This document shows, one piece after another, positions 1 through 8,915 of a DNA stretch of 64,000 bases. Within the stretch, counting starts at the first letter, position 1; the number at the start of each line of letters is the position of its first letter. The stretch lies in contig JADLSH010000368.1 in assembly GCA_016169945.1 (NCBI GenBank), forward strand, positions 1,240,001 to 1,304,000, written 5' to 3'. A model generated the notes under the pieces. The model was not told the DNA's origin. It did not search any database and was given only the letters and a program-made list of their open reading frames with translations. The translations under genes were made by a program, and so were the position numbers. The DNA is from Trachythela sp. YZ-2020. Taxonomy: Eukaryota; Cnidaria; Anthozoa; Malacalcyonacea; Clavulariidae.

Positions 1-263
1 ATACGTTTTATACGAATTCATAATTTTTATCCTTTTATCATAAATTGACAATTTAGAAAGTCCTATAGATATATAGTTTAAATTATCTTAACATAACATT
101 TTAAATTAGCTGTTATATTAATATTTAAATTGTTGTAATTTTATGCTGAAGAGCCCACTTGGGAGCATATCATTAAAGTATCATATCATATCATTATGCT
201 GGTTCAAGTAACAATGTAGAATATTCAGCAGAATCGGAAAAAAAGCTGGGGCGAAAAAGGTTA
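1..263. other. AT-rich flank of a Harbinger-type gene
   Basis: No start codon or domain is visible. The last ~50 bases read into the frame of the downstream transposase, so this is probably its 5' coding part in decayed form. Confidence 0.4.
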
Positions 264-994
264 ATGTCACCAGAGCAAGAGTTGTTTATGGTTCTGGTTC
301 GCATACGTTGTGGTCTTATAGGGGTGGACATTGCTCACCGATTTGGCATTTCAGAAGCACATGTTTCCCATATCTGGGCTACTTGGTTAGAGTTTCTCTA
401 TCACAAGTTAAGAGCCCTACCCATTTGGGCATCGTGTGATTACATAGAACAAACTATGCCACAGCCTTTCAAAGAAACCTACCCAAATACCCGTGTAATT
501 ATTGATTGTACAGAACTACTTATTGAAATGCCAACATCATTTAGAAGTCAGTCTGCAACATTTTCGTCCTATAAAAATCACAATACTGCTAAGGGTTGCT
601 AGGAATTTCTCCTGCTGGGTACCCAACGTTTGTATCAGAATTGTATGCTGGGAAAGCTTCTGACAAACAAGTGACCAAAGATTGTGGCATTCTCACTTTG
701 CTCGAGTCAGGAGATGACATTATGGCAGACAGGGGTTTTGATATAGCAGATGATATGCCTGCTGGTGTTGGGCTCAACATACCACCTTTTCTAAATGGTG
801 CAAGTCAACTTTCACTCAGTGCTGAAAATGATACACGAAAGATTGCAGCTCTGAGAGTGCATGTGGAAAGAGCAATACAACGCATAAAGAGTTTTAGAAT
901 TATAAAAAATGTCTTCCCACTGAAGATGTCATCAGACTTGAACAAAATATGGGTAATTTGTTCTTACCTCACTCTATTTTACCGCCACCTTTAA
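264..994 (+). pseudogene. PIF/Harbinger-like (HARBI1/DDE_Tnp_4) transposase, frameshifted
   Basis: Two overlapping frames make one transposase. The first (264-602) has a helix-turn-helix region (AHRFGISEAHVSHIW) and the first catalytic block with IIDCTE, giving the first Asp. The second (596-994) carries MADRGF, giving the second Asp, and HVERAIQRIKSF, giving the catalytic Glu. HTH-4 plus DDE_Tnp_4 is the usual architecture of HARBI1/ISL2EU-type transposases, which cut and paste DNA. One base appears to be missing near position 597, between the residues KG and the LGISPAG block, so the frame shifts and the copy is dead. The N-terminus is shorter than usual for the family and probably decayed upstream. 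No terminal inverted repeats or TSD were identified around it. Family assignment is firm from the three motifs; the subfamily is not. Confidence 0.85.
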
Positions 995-1560
995 TAAACG
1001 ATAAGTGTGAATCAGAATGAAATATCAAACAATTGTTTTTAAATGGGTTTTTTAAGTAGTTAGTTTAGGATAAATGTATGTGAAATAAAATGAAGTAAGT
1101 TTTGGTAACATTGTTTTGTACCATAATTCATGGTCAAAGTAAATTCTTTCACTAAATACTTCTTTGTTTGTATAAACAATAATTTGAAATTTTTGAAACA
1201 GAAATTTGAAATTTTTGTTGATATTCGTTGTCCAATCAGGTTTGAGTGTATTTTGAGTAGTTCAACTACTTCCGGTTTTTGACCAGCAAACCTGGCACGC
1301 GGATATATTTTTGCCAAATTTTGTCATTCCCTCACGGATTTTAGAGCGAATTTAAGCTCTTTGATTAAAGCATCGTTGTTTTGAGAGTTGTACGGTATTA
1401 TTCTTGCAGGGGATATCGATTAATCTCGAAAGAAATGCATTTAAAGGCGAAAAATCGAGGATAGTTTCGTGTAACATATGCCAAGTCTGGGCTATTTTGG
1501 TCTCAATGTTTCCTTCCTTCCCTCGTTATAAGGAAGTCACAGGCGGGCGCGGGCAAATAG
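995..1560. other. Intergenic, no gene seen
   Basis: Short frames on both strands are low-complexity and show no domain. An imperfect direct duplication of 'gaaatttgaaattttt' lies near 1,185-1,220. Confidence 0.4.
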
Positions 1561-1615
1561 AGCCTGGGCCTCCTGTGGTGTATGTCGCGGGTTCGAATCC
1601 GTCCAAGGACTCTAT
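1561..1615 (+). other. tRNA B-box-like stretch, possible SINE remnant
   Basis: The bases GGGTTCGAATCCG at about 1,590-1,602 match the pol III internal B box of tRNA genes. No A box, acceptor stem or anticodon arm can be folded upstream, so this is not a tRNA gene. A tRNA-derived SINE fragment is possible; a chance match cannot be excluded. Confidence 0.25.
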
Positions 1616-1654
1616 TAAAAACTTTTCAAACTTATTTTTCTGAATGGTTTTCCC

Positions 1655-1730
1655 GTTCTAGGGTTAGGGTTAGGTTGGTTAGGGTTAGGCTTATGATGAG
1701 GGTTAGGTTTGGGGATAGGATTGGGGGTGG
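1655..1730 (+). repeat. Interstitial telomere-like TTAGGG/TTAGGTT repeats
   Basis: Degenerate units of GGGTTAGGGTTAGG occur here and again near 2,397-2,425. TTAGGG is the animal telomere unit, but only 2-4 degenerate copies are present, as in short interstitial motifs rather than a telomere. Confidence 0.6.
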
Positions 1731-1760
1731 TTTAATCTATAAAAACTACAAAATTCTAGA

Positions 1761-1812
1761 CTGCCGGTCAAATAGTACTTTTTGGAACGTGACCGGCTGC
1801 CGGTCAAATAGT
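1761..1812. repeat. Short direct repeat
   Basis: The 16-mer CTGCCGGTCAAATAGT occurs at 1,761-1,776 and 1,797-1,812. The spacer holds GACCGG, complementary to the repeat head, so the pair can also fold. Confidence 0.6.
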
Positions 1813-1963
1813 CACAGGGAACATGTGTTGTTTCGGGACGGTCAAGTGTGCAAACATTTTTGACTCTCAAGTCGCTAGAATTAAATCGATCGCCGAAATT
1901 TTCAGGCAAACAATGAGTCACAGCGTGTTCCTTATCCTGAAAATAATTTAATGCCGTACTCAC

Positions 1964-2125
1964 CTTTGTATTGTGAAATATTCCAAAATTTGTGTCTGAC
2001 AACCTCGAATCGAACTCCTTCCCCGCTTCAGTGACTCTGTACGCGATGTTGAATATTTCAACCACACTCGCTCGTAGAAACCCAAGACAAAGTAGAAATA
2101 TAAAACAAGCCGTACAGATTTCATA
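1964..2125 (-). CDS. Candidate host exon with a 5' splice donor (unidentified)
   Basis: Read on the minus strand, an open frame starts after a stop near 2,125, contains a hydrophobic run (CFIFLLCLGFL) like a signal or membrane segment, and continues through an acidic/polar stretch. It meets a good donor, AAG|GTGAGT, at 1,964/1,963. There is no in-frame ATG upstream, so if real it is an internal exon or has a damaged start. No family was recognised. The good splice site is the main reason to list it. Confidence 0.2.
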
Positions 2126-2139
2126 TAAACTTTAATCGA

Positions 2140-3026
2140 AGTGAAAATGATAAAACTTTTCTTTCAATTCCCATGTGTTTAGCACCTTCCCTCGTTCGAA
2201 AAATACAATCGCCATGTTGAAAAATTCTGCCGTGTAACTAAACTACCATGATGCTTTGCAATTCCGCAATTGGCCCATTGCACAGTGTGCATCTATATTA
2301 GATAGGCTAAAGACAATACATTTCCAAAGGTTTGAATAAATAAAATATTAGAAATTTGCATAGCATGACCCGTTGATATGTCTAGCTTCGCCACTGGGTT
2401 AGGGTAGGTTTAGGGTTAGGGTCAGTTACAAAGTTTTTAACTTTACTTCAAAGTTGAAAAAATGACGTAACGTCAACAGGTGGGAAAATTGTCCTAACTG
2501 ATCAAACTATCGCGGGCGCTTTCTTGTCCTGCAACCATTTTTCTTTCGAAACGAGGAAAGCTGTCAAAACTCATATTTCGCTAAATGTTTTCTCTTACTG
2601 CTGCGGAATGAAACAAAAAATAGAATGGTAGACTTAAACGCTGACGAAAAATCATCCAAGTTCATAATTACTTGTCGTAATCGGGAAAATAACAACAAAT
2701 AATTAATCGCTGCAACATGCCATAAAATAGAGTTTGTGCTTAAACTCGACCAGGAACGCAATATTGACGGAAAATTAGATGAACTGTGTAACACACATGT
2801 TTGTTGTCTAGAATAAAGTATAAATGTTTGGGTTTTTAGTGGGATTGTGGCCAAACGGTGATCGTCAAATTTCAGTATGTAAGGTATTCAGTTAAAATTA
2901 CTTATGTTTGACCTAAATTTTTCTTAGACACAGGTTTTGCCACCAAAATATTATTAGGTCAGCAGATGTGCTTTTTTTCACGTTTTTACAAATTGAACCA
3001 TTCTTACTCGAACTGACGGTAAGACT
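2140..3026. other. Intergenic, no gene seen
   Basis: Contains the second telomere-like cluster (about 2,397-2,425). Frames on either strand are short and show no recognised motif. Confidence 0.4.
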
Positions 3027-4202
3027 TTGAATAATGTTCAAAGTAATTTGAAAATCACGCGCAATCTTCCGCGTGGGCTAGATAACAGGGGGGGGGTAGT
3101 TGAAACCTATAGTTGAAAGTTGCAACTATAATTTGAATTTTGAAGCATAGAAAACCTTAGAAGCTTAAGAAAACCAGAAAATACAATATTACGCAGGAAC
3201 TTACAAAATCGTTTATCAAATCCAACTATAGTTTCAACTATTCGTGAGAATTTTTCACCCCCCTGTCATCTAGCCCACGCGGTGATTTCGTGAAGATTGC
3301 GCGTGACTTTCAAATTACTTTGAACATTATGTTTTTGATTCATGTTTATACAACGTTTGGGGGTAGTAAGCTCAAACGGTTTGGAAGCTCTGTGTTTAAT
3401 TTTACCATTGGAACCTTTCTACAATCAAGTATTTTTGGATACTGTAATCTGAATATGTTTGTAGACGAAAAAAATATGATAAATCGAGAAGAGAAGCGGC
3501 GAGACATTGCACCGGAGCGATAATTGAGCACAACATCGTTTCTACAAATATCGAAGATAAACACACTGCACTACTTCAAAACCTGACGAAACTTGGTTGG
3601 ATTATTCTTTGGTCAACTATCATTATGTTCAAGTACAATTTGTGGATAATATTTGCGAGGCTCGGTGATAAAAAGCAAATAAAACTGCAAAGTATGGCTG
3701 AAATCGTGTTTTAGCGGGGGGTAAATGAAATTAACTGTATTATATCTCAACAAAACAATACAACCCTCATGAAATCTTTTAGTATTATATTGAAATAAGT
3801 ATAGGTTTTATCCTATGACAAAAATATTTAGGAACTAAGAAAATATAGCGTTTCTAAGGTGCATGAAGTTATGTGATGTATACTTAGCAGTTGACATGGG
3901 ATGTGCATAGTCATTTCATTCAAAATATTATACCTAGACACATTTCACTCTCCAATGACCACCCCTAAAAGTAGCCATTCTAAACACTATAAGCACTTCA
4001 GAAAGTCTGTAGCTCTGATGGTTTAGGAGATAGAGCTATGCCGGCAGTGCCGTTTCTAGGCGTGGTCATTTTCAGGCATTTCGTCCCGGATTCGGGTTTT
4101 GGCACATATGCCATGTTGTCCGTCATGGTCATTTTACCCTAAAACAGTTGAGTTTATCTGTCCTAAATGAAATGCATACAAACTCATATGCAGGTCCTAG
4201 AC
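3027..4202. mobile_element. Fold-back element, family D, left arm truncated (copy 1)
   Basis: The right arm (about 3,250-4,202) matches in order the right arms of the copies at 22,346-24,266 and 56,129-58,227. Shared blocks include GATTGCGCGTGACTTTCAAA, a purine/pyrimidine tract next to AGCCCACG, and the terminal CAGGTCCTAGAC followed by TA. Only about 70 bp of left arm (3,027-3,096) remain as the inverted partner, so this copy has lost most of one arm. Between the arms is a smaller inverted pair around AACTATAGTTTCAACTA. It encodes nothing recognisable and is diverged from the other copies, so it is probably older. Confidence 0.8.
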
Positions 4203-4259
4203 TATTTCTAAGGAGAGAAGTTTTACAGTGTTTTACATAGATTTGGAACGGGTTGAATG

Positions 4260-4260
<1 letters not shown>

Positions 4261-4303
<43 letters not shown>
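4261..4303 (-). repeat. (TTGA)n microsatellite, 3' tail of a LINE
   Basis: About ten TCAA units on the plus strand, TTGA on the minus strand. They sit at the 3' side of the minus-strand LINE at 4.3-6.0 kb, as expected for CR1/L2-type LINEs, which end in a short tandem repeat instead of poly(A). Confidence 0.75.
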
Positions 4304-4305
<2 letters not shown>

Positions 4306-4409
4306 CTGTTTAATTAAAACCAATTTGCAGTTTTTAAAGGAAAAACTGAATTACATGGAGTACTAATATAGTATAAAATTTTATATTAAAATGTACAATC
4401 CATAATCTT

Positions 4410-4434
4410 AATATATATATATATATATATATAT
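4410..4434. repeat. (TA)n microsatellite
   Basis: About twelve uninterrupted TA units inside the presumed 3' UTR of the neighbouring LINE. Confidence 0.9.
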
Positions 4435-4482
4435 TATGTACAATAATGTTTATTTAGTTAGGACTGTTAATTAACTATAAAA

Positions 4483-5997
4483 CTAATAATATTTCCTAGT
4501 CACGAAGTTCTTTATCCGTTCAGTGGTTTCTGGCCATAAAATTTGTTCGACCGTTCTGTCATTCCTTAAGTCATAATCGTGAGTTTTTACCCCGGGACGA
4601 ATTTCCATAATTTTGGTCAAAGGGTTGTAGGGTGAAGCATCACGTCGCAAAGATTCGACGAATTTCTTGCAAGAGATGTCTCTACGAGTACTCAAATACT
4701 GTAAGTTTGAAATTTCCAGGGCTTCATCATATAACAGATCTGGATAAGCTATTCTCAATGCTCTCTTTTGAACAGATTCGAGAATATGTCAGATAATGAT
4801 TTAGGTCAGTATTGACGACCACACAGGGGATGCATATTCAATTCTGGATCTAATGAATGAGATATATATTTGTACAATGTGTGATGCTTGAAGACCAGCC
4901 TTTTTTAACAGACGCAATGCGTATAAGCGAGAATTTGCCTTTTTCAATACCATGTCAACATGAGTATTCCATGACAAGTCGTTCGATATCCATACACCTA
5001 GGAGCTTGAAAGAGGACACAGTTTCCACCGGTTTACCTGCAACATAGATCGGGTTTTCATCATCAGATCCTTTATATTTAAGAAAGTTGATCAACATCTG
5101 TTCGCATTTCTTATAATTTAGTTCCATTCCGCGTTCTGAAGCGTAGTCCGAGATTTCATTTACGACTAATGGCATTAAACTGGGTGAAAAACGTGGTATA
5201 ATCTCTAAGGCCGAGGTGTCATCCACAAACTTGATCCTACCAGGCCAGTTTTTGAGTAAGGAATTAATGAGAACAGCAAACAATAATGGACCCAACTTTG
5301 TACCTTGTGGTAAGCCACCATTTGTTTTCTTCCAAGAGGACATAGAAGTTCCCACCCGGACACATTGTTCGCGATCGCAGAGGAAGGCTTTAATCCATCG
5401 AATTATAGAGGGATGGATACCAAGCAGGGTTAACTCTTTAATAATAACATTGTGATCTACTAGATCAAAACCTTTCTTAAAATCTGCAAGGAACAATCTA
5501 GCAGTACAAGAACCTCTCTCAAGAGCAACCAAGATTGAATGTAAAAGGTACACCAAAGCGTGGGTTGTTGATTTCTTCGGGAGTGCAAATTGTTTAGTGT
5601 CAAGTTTATTTACAACTTCAGGAAAAAATTTGTCCAAAGTACAATCCTCCATAACTTTGGCGATCTGAGATGTTAAAGATATTGGTCGTAGGTCGTCTTC
5701 AATACTCTTTGGTGGTGATACCTTAGGGACAGGCACTACAATAGATCTCTTCAATGCCTTCGGGAAGGTGCCTTGTGTCATGGATGAGTTGAAAATGTCC
5801 GAGATAACTGGGGCAAGCTCAAAGGCAAATGTTTTCAGGATTTTATTTGGAAACATGTCAGGACCCGGTGATTTTGTGGTTTTAATTTTACGAAGTTTCC
5901 TATAGATCTGTTGGGCGAGGGAACTTAGCAAGGTCACGGTCGATAGCAGATAGGTTGGTCGTTGGCAACGCAAGTGTAGAACGAGACTAGAAATCAT
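4483..5997 (-). pseudogene. Non-LTR retrotransposon (LINE) reverse transcriptase, 5'-truncated and frameshifted
   Basis: The 398-residue frame (4,801-5,997) holds a LINE RT. Motifs in order are SPGPDMFPNKIL (fingers), LFLADFKKGFDLVDH (first catalytic Asp), GGLPQGTKLGPLLF, and FVDDTSALE for the catalytic Asp pair, with Val replacing the common Ala of FADD/YADD. The 3' part (4,483-4,758) continues the C-terminal region (RALRIAYPDLLYDEAL) in another frame after a stop and frameshift at 4,760-4,800. Near 5,905 the first residues also switch frame: an alternative frame reads NLSAIDRDLAKFPRPTDL. No endonuclease domain remains. The closest type is CR1/L2-like. It ends in (TTGA)n at 4,261. RT and strand are certain; the clade is less so. 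Confidence 0.9.
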
Positions 5998-6014
5998 ATT
6001 ACTAAAACATGTAA

Positions 6015-6165
6015 CCTGGGCCGGTTGTATGAAAACGTATTTAAAGTTAGCTATAGTTAGTGCGAAAGTTAACCAATTAGAATCGTTTATTTTACACTTA
6101 ACTACTTTTTAACTACCCGTTTTGTAGTTAAAAATGTAGTTTTTTACCCGGCCCCTGGCCTTTTA
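6015..6165. mobile_element. Possible MITE with GGGCCGG ends
   Basis: The sequence opens with GGGCCGGTTG and closes with ACCCGGCCC, with inverted GTTAACTA/TAGTTAA-type motifs inside. The length (~150 bp) suits a MITE. No convincing TSD was seen. Confidence 0.35.
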
Positions 6166-6242
6166 TTATTTACACAACATCAGACGTATTTATAATAGAA
6201 AGTACCTCACATACGAGTCTACACAAACGCTTATACTCGTGC

Positions 6243-6482
6243 TGGTTGATTGGACGCTTGGATTACTGTAATAGCCTTTTCCGATGGATTGCAGGGTAAT
6301 CAAATTTGCAAGCTTCAACGTGTCCAAAACGCGGCAGCTAGGCCAGTGCTGTCTGACACACCACGCTTCTGGCATATCTCTCTTGCCATGTGCCGGTTAC
6401 ACTGGCTGCCAGTGAAGTATATAATTATTTTTAAAGTTATTTTAATTGCATTCGGGATATATCTTAGATCTAATAACTATTA
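6243..6482 (+). pseudogene. LINE 3' coding fragment (CR1/L2-type)
   Basis: Plus-strand frames give RLDYCNSLF, then after a frameshift KLQRVQNAAARPVLSDTP and CRLHWLPVKY. These are hallmark residues of the region after the RT thumb in CR1/L2/Rex-type LINEs. Only about 75 residues survive; the RT core and 3' end are absent. It is on the opposite strand to the LINE at 4.3-6.0 kb, so it is a separate insertion. Confidence 0.8.
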
Positions 6483-6704
6483 AAAAAGTCACGGTATGAT
6501 TTACGCTCAAACGATGATCGTATATACTCGGACCCCTAAAGAAAGAACAAACAAGACCACAGGAGATAAAGCATTTCCCGCGCGCGGCTGTGTCACTCGT
6601 CAGCTCTACGGAATTATTTACCATGCAGCCAGGATTTGATCCGAGAACAATTTTTCAAATTTTAGATCATTTTCAAAAACTCATCCTTTTAGATTAGAGG
6701 TGTG

Positions 6705-6860
6705 CGTCGGATCGGATTGGACAGTTCGAATTCGACAATTGATTGACGATTGAAATCCGAATCCAATCCGATCCGAAAATTTTGAATCCGAGTCCAATGC
6801 GATCCGACACTAGGACAACATACCGATCCGATCCGAAAAAATCCGAATCGAAGTAATATA
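6705..6860. repeat. Degenerate GATCCGAATCC repeats
   Basis: At least six overlapping variants of ATCCGATCCGAA in both orientations. No gene in this stretch; 6,490-7,080 is otherwise featureless. Confidence 0.55.
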
Positions 6861-7093
6861 TACGGTTTCCTTAACTTTCCTACTATTTGAAATTTCTATT
6901 TTCGAATGTTCTTTACCCTATTTTGGTTGGAGTTGTCATCAATTAAAATCAAACGGAAACAGATGGAACAAATAGACAACACGTTACAGAAAATATTTTC
7001 TTTTAACAAATTATAACAACCGCAACGAAACTTTTATAAATCTATTTCTCGCGCGAGCATAATAATATGTTCGCGTACTAGGGGTCTTTAAAA

Positions 7094-7320
7094 CAGGGAA
7101 CGGGGAATCGGGGAATGGGAACGGGGAATGGGGAACGGGGAATGGGAACGGGAATGGAAACGGGGAATAGGAACGGGGAATAGGAACGGAGAATGGGAAC
7201 GGGGAATGGGAACGGAAGTGGGAACGGAAGTGGGAACGGAAGTGGGAACGGAAGTGGGAACGGAAGTGGGAACGGAAGTGGGAACGGAAGTGGGAACGGA
7301 AGTGGGAACGGAGTGGGAAT
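7094..7320 (+). repeat. Subterminal minisatellite of element A
   Basis: Units of GGGAACGGGGAAT pass into about nine perfect copies of the 12-mer GGGAACGGAAGT (7,206-7,310). The right arm carries the same motif, but with only about two 12-mer units (30,889-30,915) and four of the first type. Open frames across it are artefacts of repeat periodicity. Confidence 0.95.
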
Positions 7321-8870
7321 CGATATAAGTAATACAGTTTTTATTAAACGAATGGAAAGTGTTGCGTGTTGGCTTAATAAGTTTAACAATTAAAACGGGA
7401 AACGGGAAGTTTTATTGCCTATTCATAGAACGAGAGTTCAAAGGTTTAATAAGTTCGTTGCGTGCGAATAGGCCCGTGTGTTTGCCATCTTCATCTACAG
7501 TTTTTAGTAATATCGAGTACATTTAGAGATAAAAATTGCCTTTGGCTATTAATCAGCGGCATAAAAAACATACGAACACGATTCAGCAACATGACGCGTT
7601 TTTTAGTAACTGTCCTGTAATGCGCCCTTTATCTTTACGCAAGACATATACTAATTCAGCTATTCGCTCTTCGAGATAACATATGTCATACGGAATTATT
7701 GCATTTTTTAACCTAGACCTTAGTCTAGTGTGATCATGATATGACGTAGTATAGACTTATAACAGCGCTCACACATGTGGTTTTGGCAATATGCCGTGCT
7801 CTTCTCATACCATTTCTAGTTTGCTAGCGTTTTGAATAATTTTGTTTTGAGTTAGACTGTAAGAAATGTATCCTACTGAAGCAATTTGTAGATGCGGAAT
7901 ATTTTTCATTTGGCATAGTATTTTTCGTCAAGATCTTTCAACAACTGAGGAATTGAGCAACGTTTCTATTATGTCAGGATGTGTGCCTTGAATTATAGTT
8001 AGATGTCGAATAATAGTTTTAGGGACGTCCCTGAAAATCTCAATAAAATTCTCGCTTATATAGAAGTAGTTCAAAATAATTGATAACTTACTTTAGTTAT
8101 TATTTAATACGTTTAAATTCACGGTGATATAAACTTACTCTCAATGGCCCTCGTAGACTATTTATATTACAAAGTAAATTTGGAAAACTTTTACTAGGTA
8201 TAACATAGACACTTAATAATATATTTGCATTCTACTGAGATCGTGAACTTCGTGATTTAGTATAGTTTGATAAAGTAGGATTTACGTTTGTTTTTAAAAG
8301 AGCTAATTGAATGATTTTAAATGTCTCTTAGATATCTTAGACTTGAGACTTTACTAAGGGAACTCTTAAATCAGTGCCGGTGGTGGACGATCGTGTTGAG
8401 ATTGGACGAGAGTCACTTACAAACATGAATAATTTGCGTAGATCCAAAGTCCAGGATGTTTTAAAGTATATATTGAACACAACCAAAATATTCTCAATTT
8501 AATGATTTTATAATATTAAAAATCGGAATCAAACTCAAGTTGCGGAACAATTGAAGGGAAGGCACATCTGGGCCTTGTTCAATAAATCAAAACTGATATT
8601 CTTCTTACATTTCCAACTCTTTGGCCTATATTGCGTATCGGAACAAAACTTTATTTTAGACGTTAAAGGACATTGGCGGTATATTTTTTGTTTAGTTAAT
8701 TGAAAAGAACTCGTAAAATTGTGTAGTAAGTTATTTTACAATTTTTCCGCATCATTTTTTGTTTTGGAGTTATTTGGATTTGTTTTGATCAAAATTTAGC
8801 GTGTGGTCCGCCATTTTGTTTCTTTTGGAATATAATAGCATATGTTAATTTATGCATCTGACGTCACAAC
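7107..8870 (+). repeat. Element A left terminal inverted arm
   Basis: Reverse complement of 29,230-30,960 over two blocks, 7,107-8,142 and about 8,640-8,870. The intervening 8,143-8,640 does not match its counterpart 29,450-30,057. No coding region is recognisable in it. Sequence agreement is high over more than 1 kb, with scattered substitutions. Confidence 0.9.
8859..8866. promoter_or_regulatory. TGACGTCA palindrome (CRE-like) before the THAP gene
   Basis: A perfect consensus cAMP-response element/ATF site, 50 bp upstream of the THAP gene ATG at 8,916. The same octamer sits at 29,245-29,252 in the other arm, in the block where the arms match well. Function as a promoter element is inferred from position and conservation. 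Confidence 0.45.
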
Positions 8871-8915
8871 TGGGATAGAGTAGTTGGCGCCATATTTAAA
8901 ATCTCTTTTACAACC

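Noticed and set aside
1561..1615. tRNA gene
   Set aside because: Only the B-box-like motif is present; no foldable cloverleaf, A box or terminator.
7078..7393. Open frames of 66-103 codons on both strands
   Set aside because: They run through a 12-bp tandem repeat, which keeps frames open by periodicity; Pro-Phe-Pro-Leu and Gly-Asn repeats are not credible proteins here.
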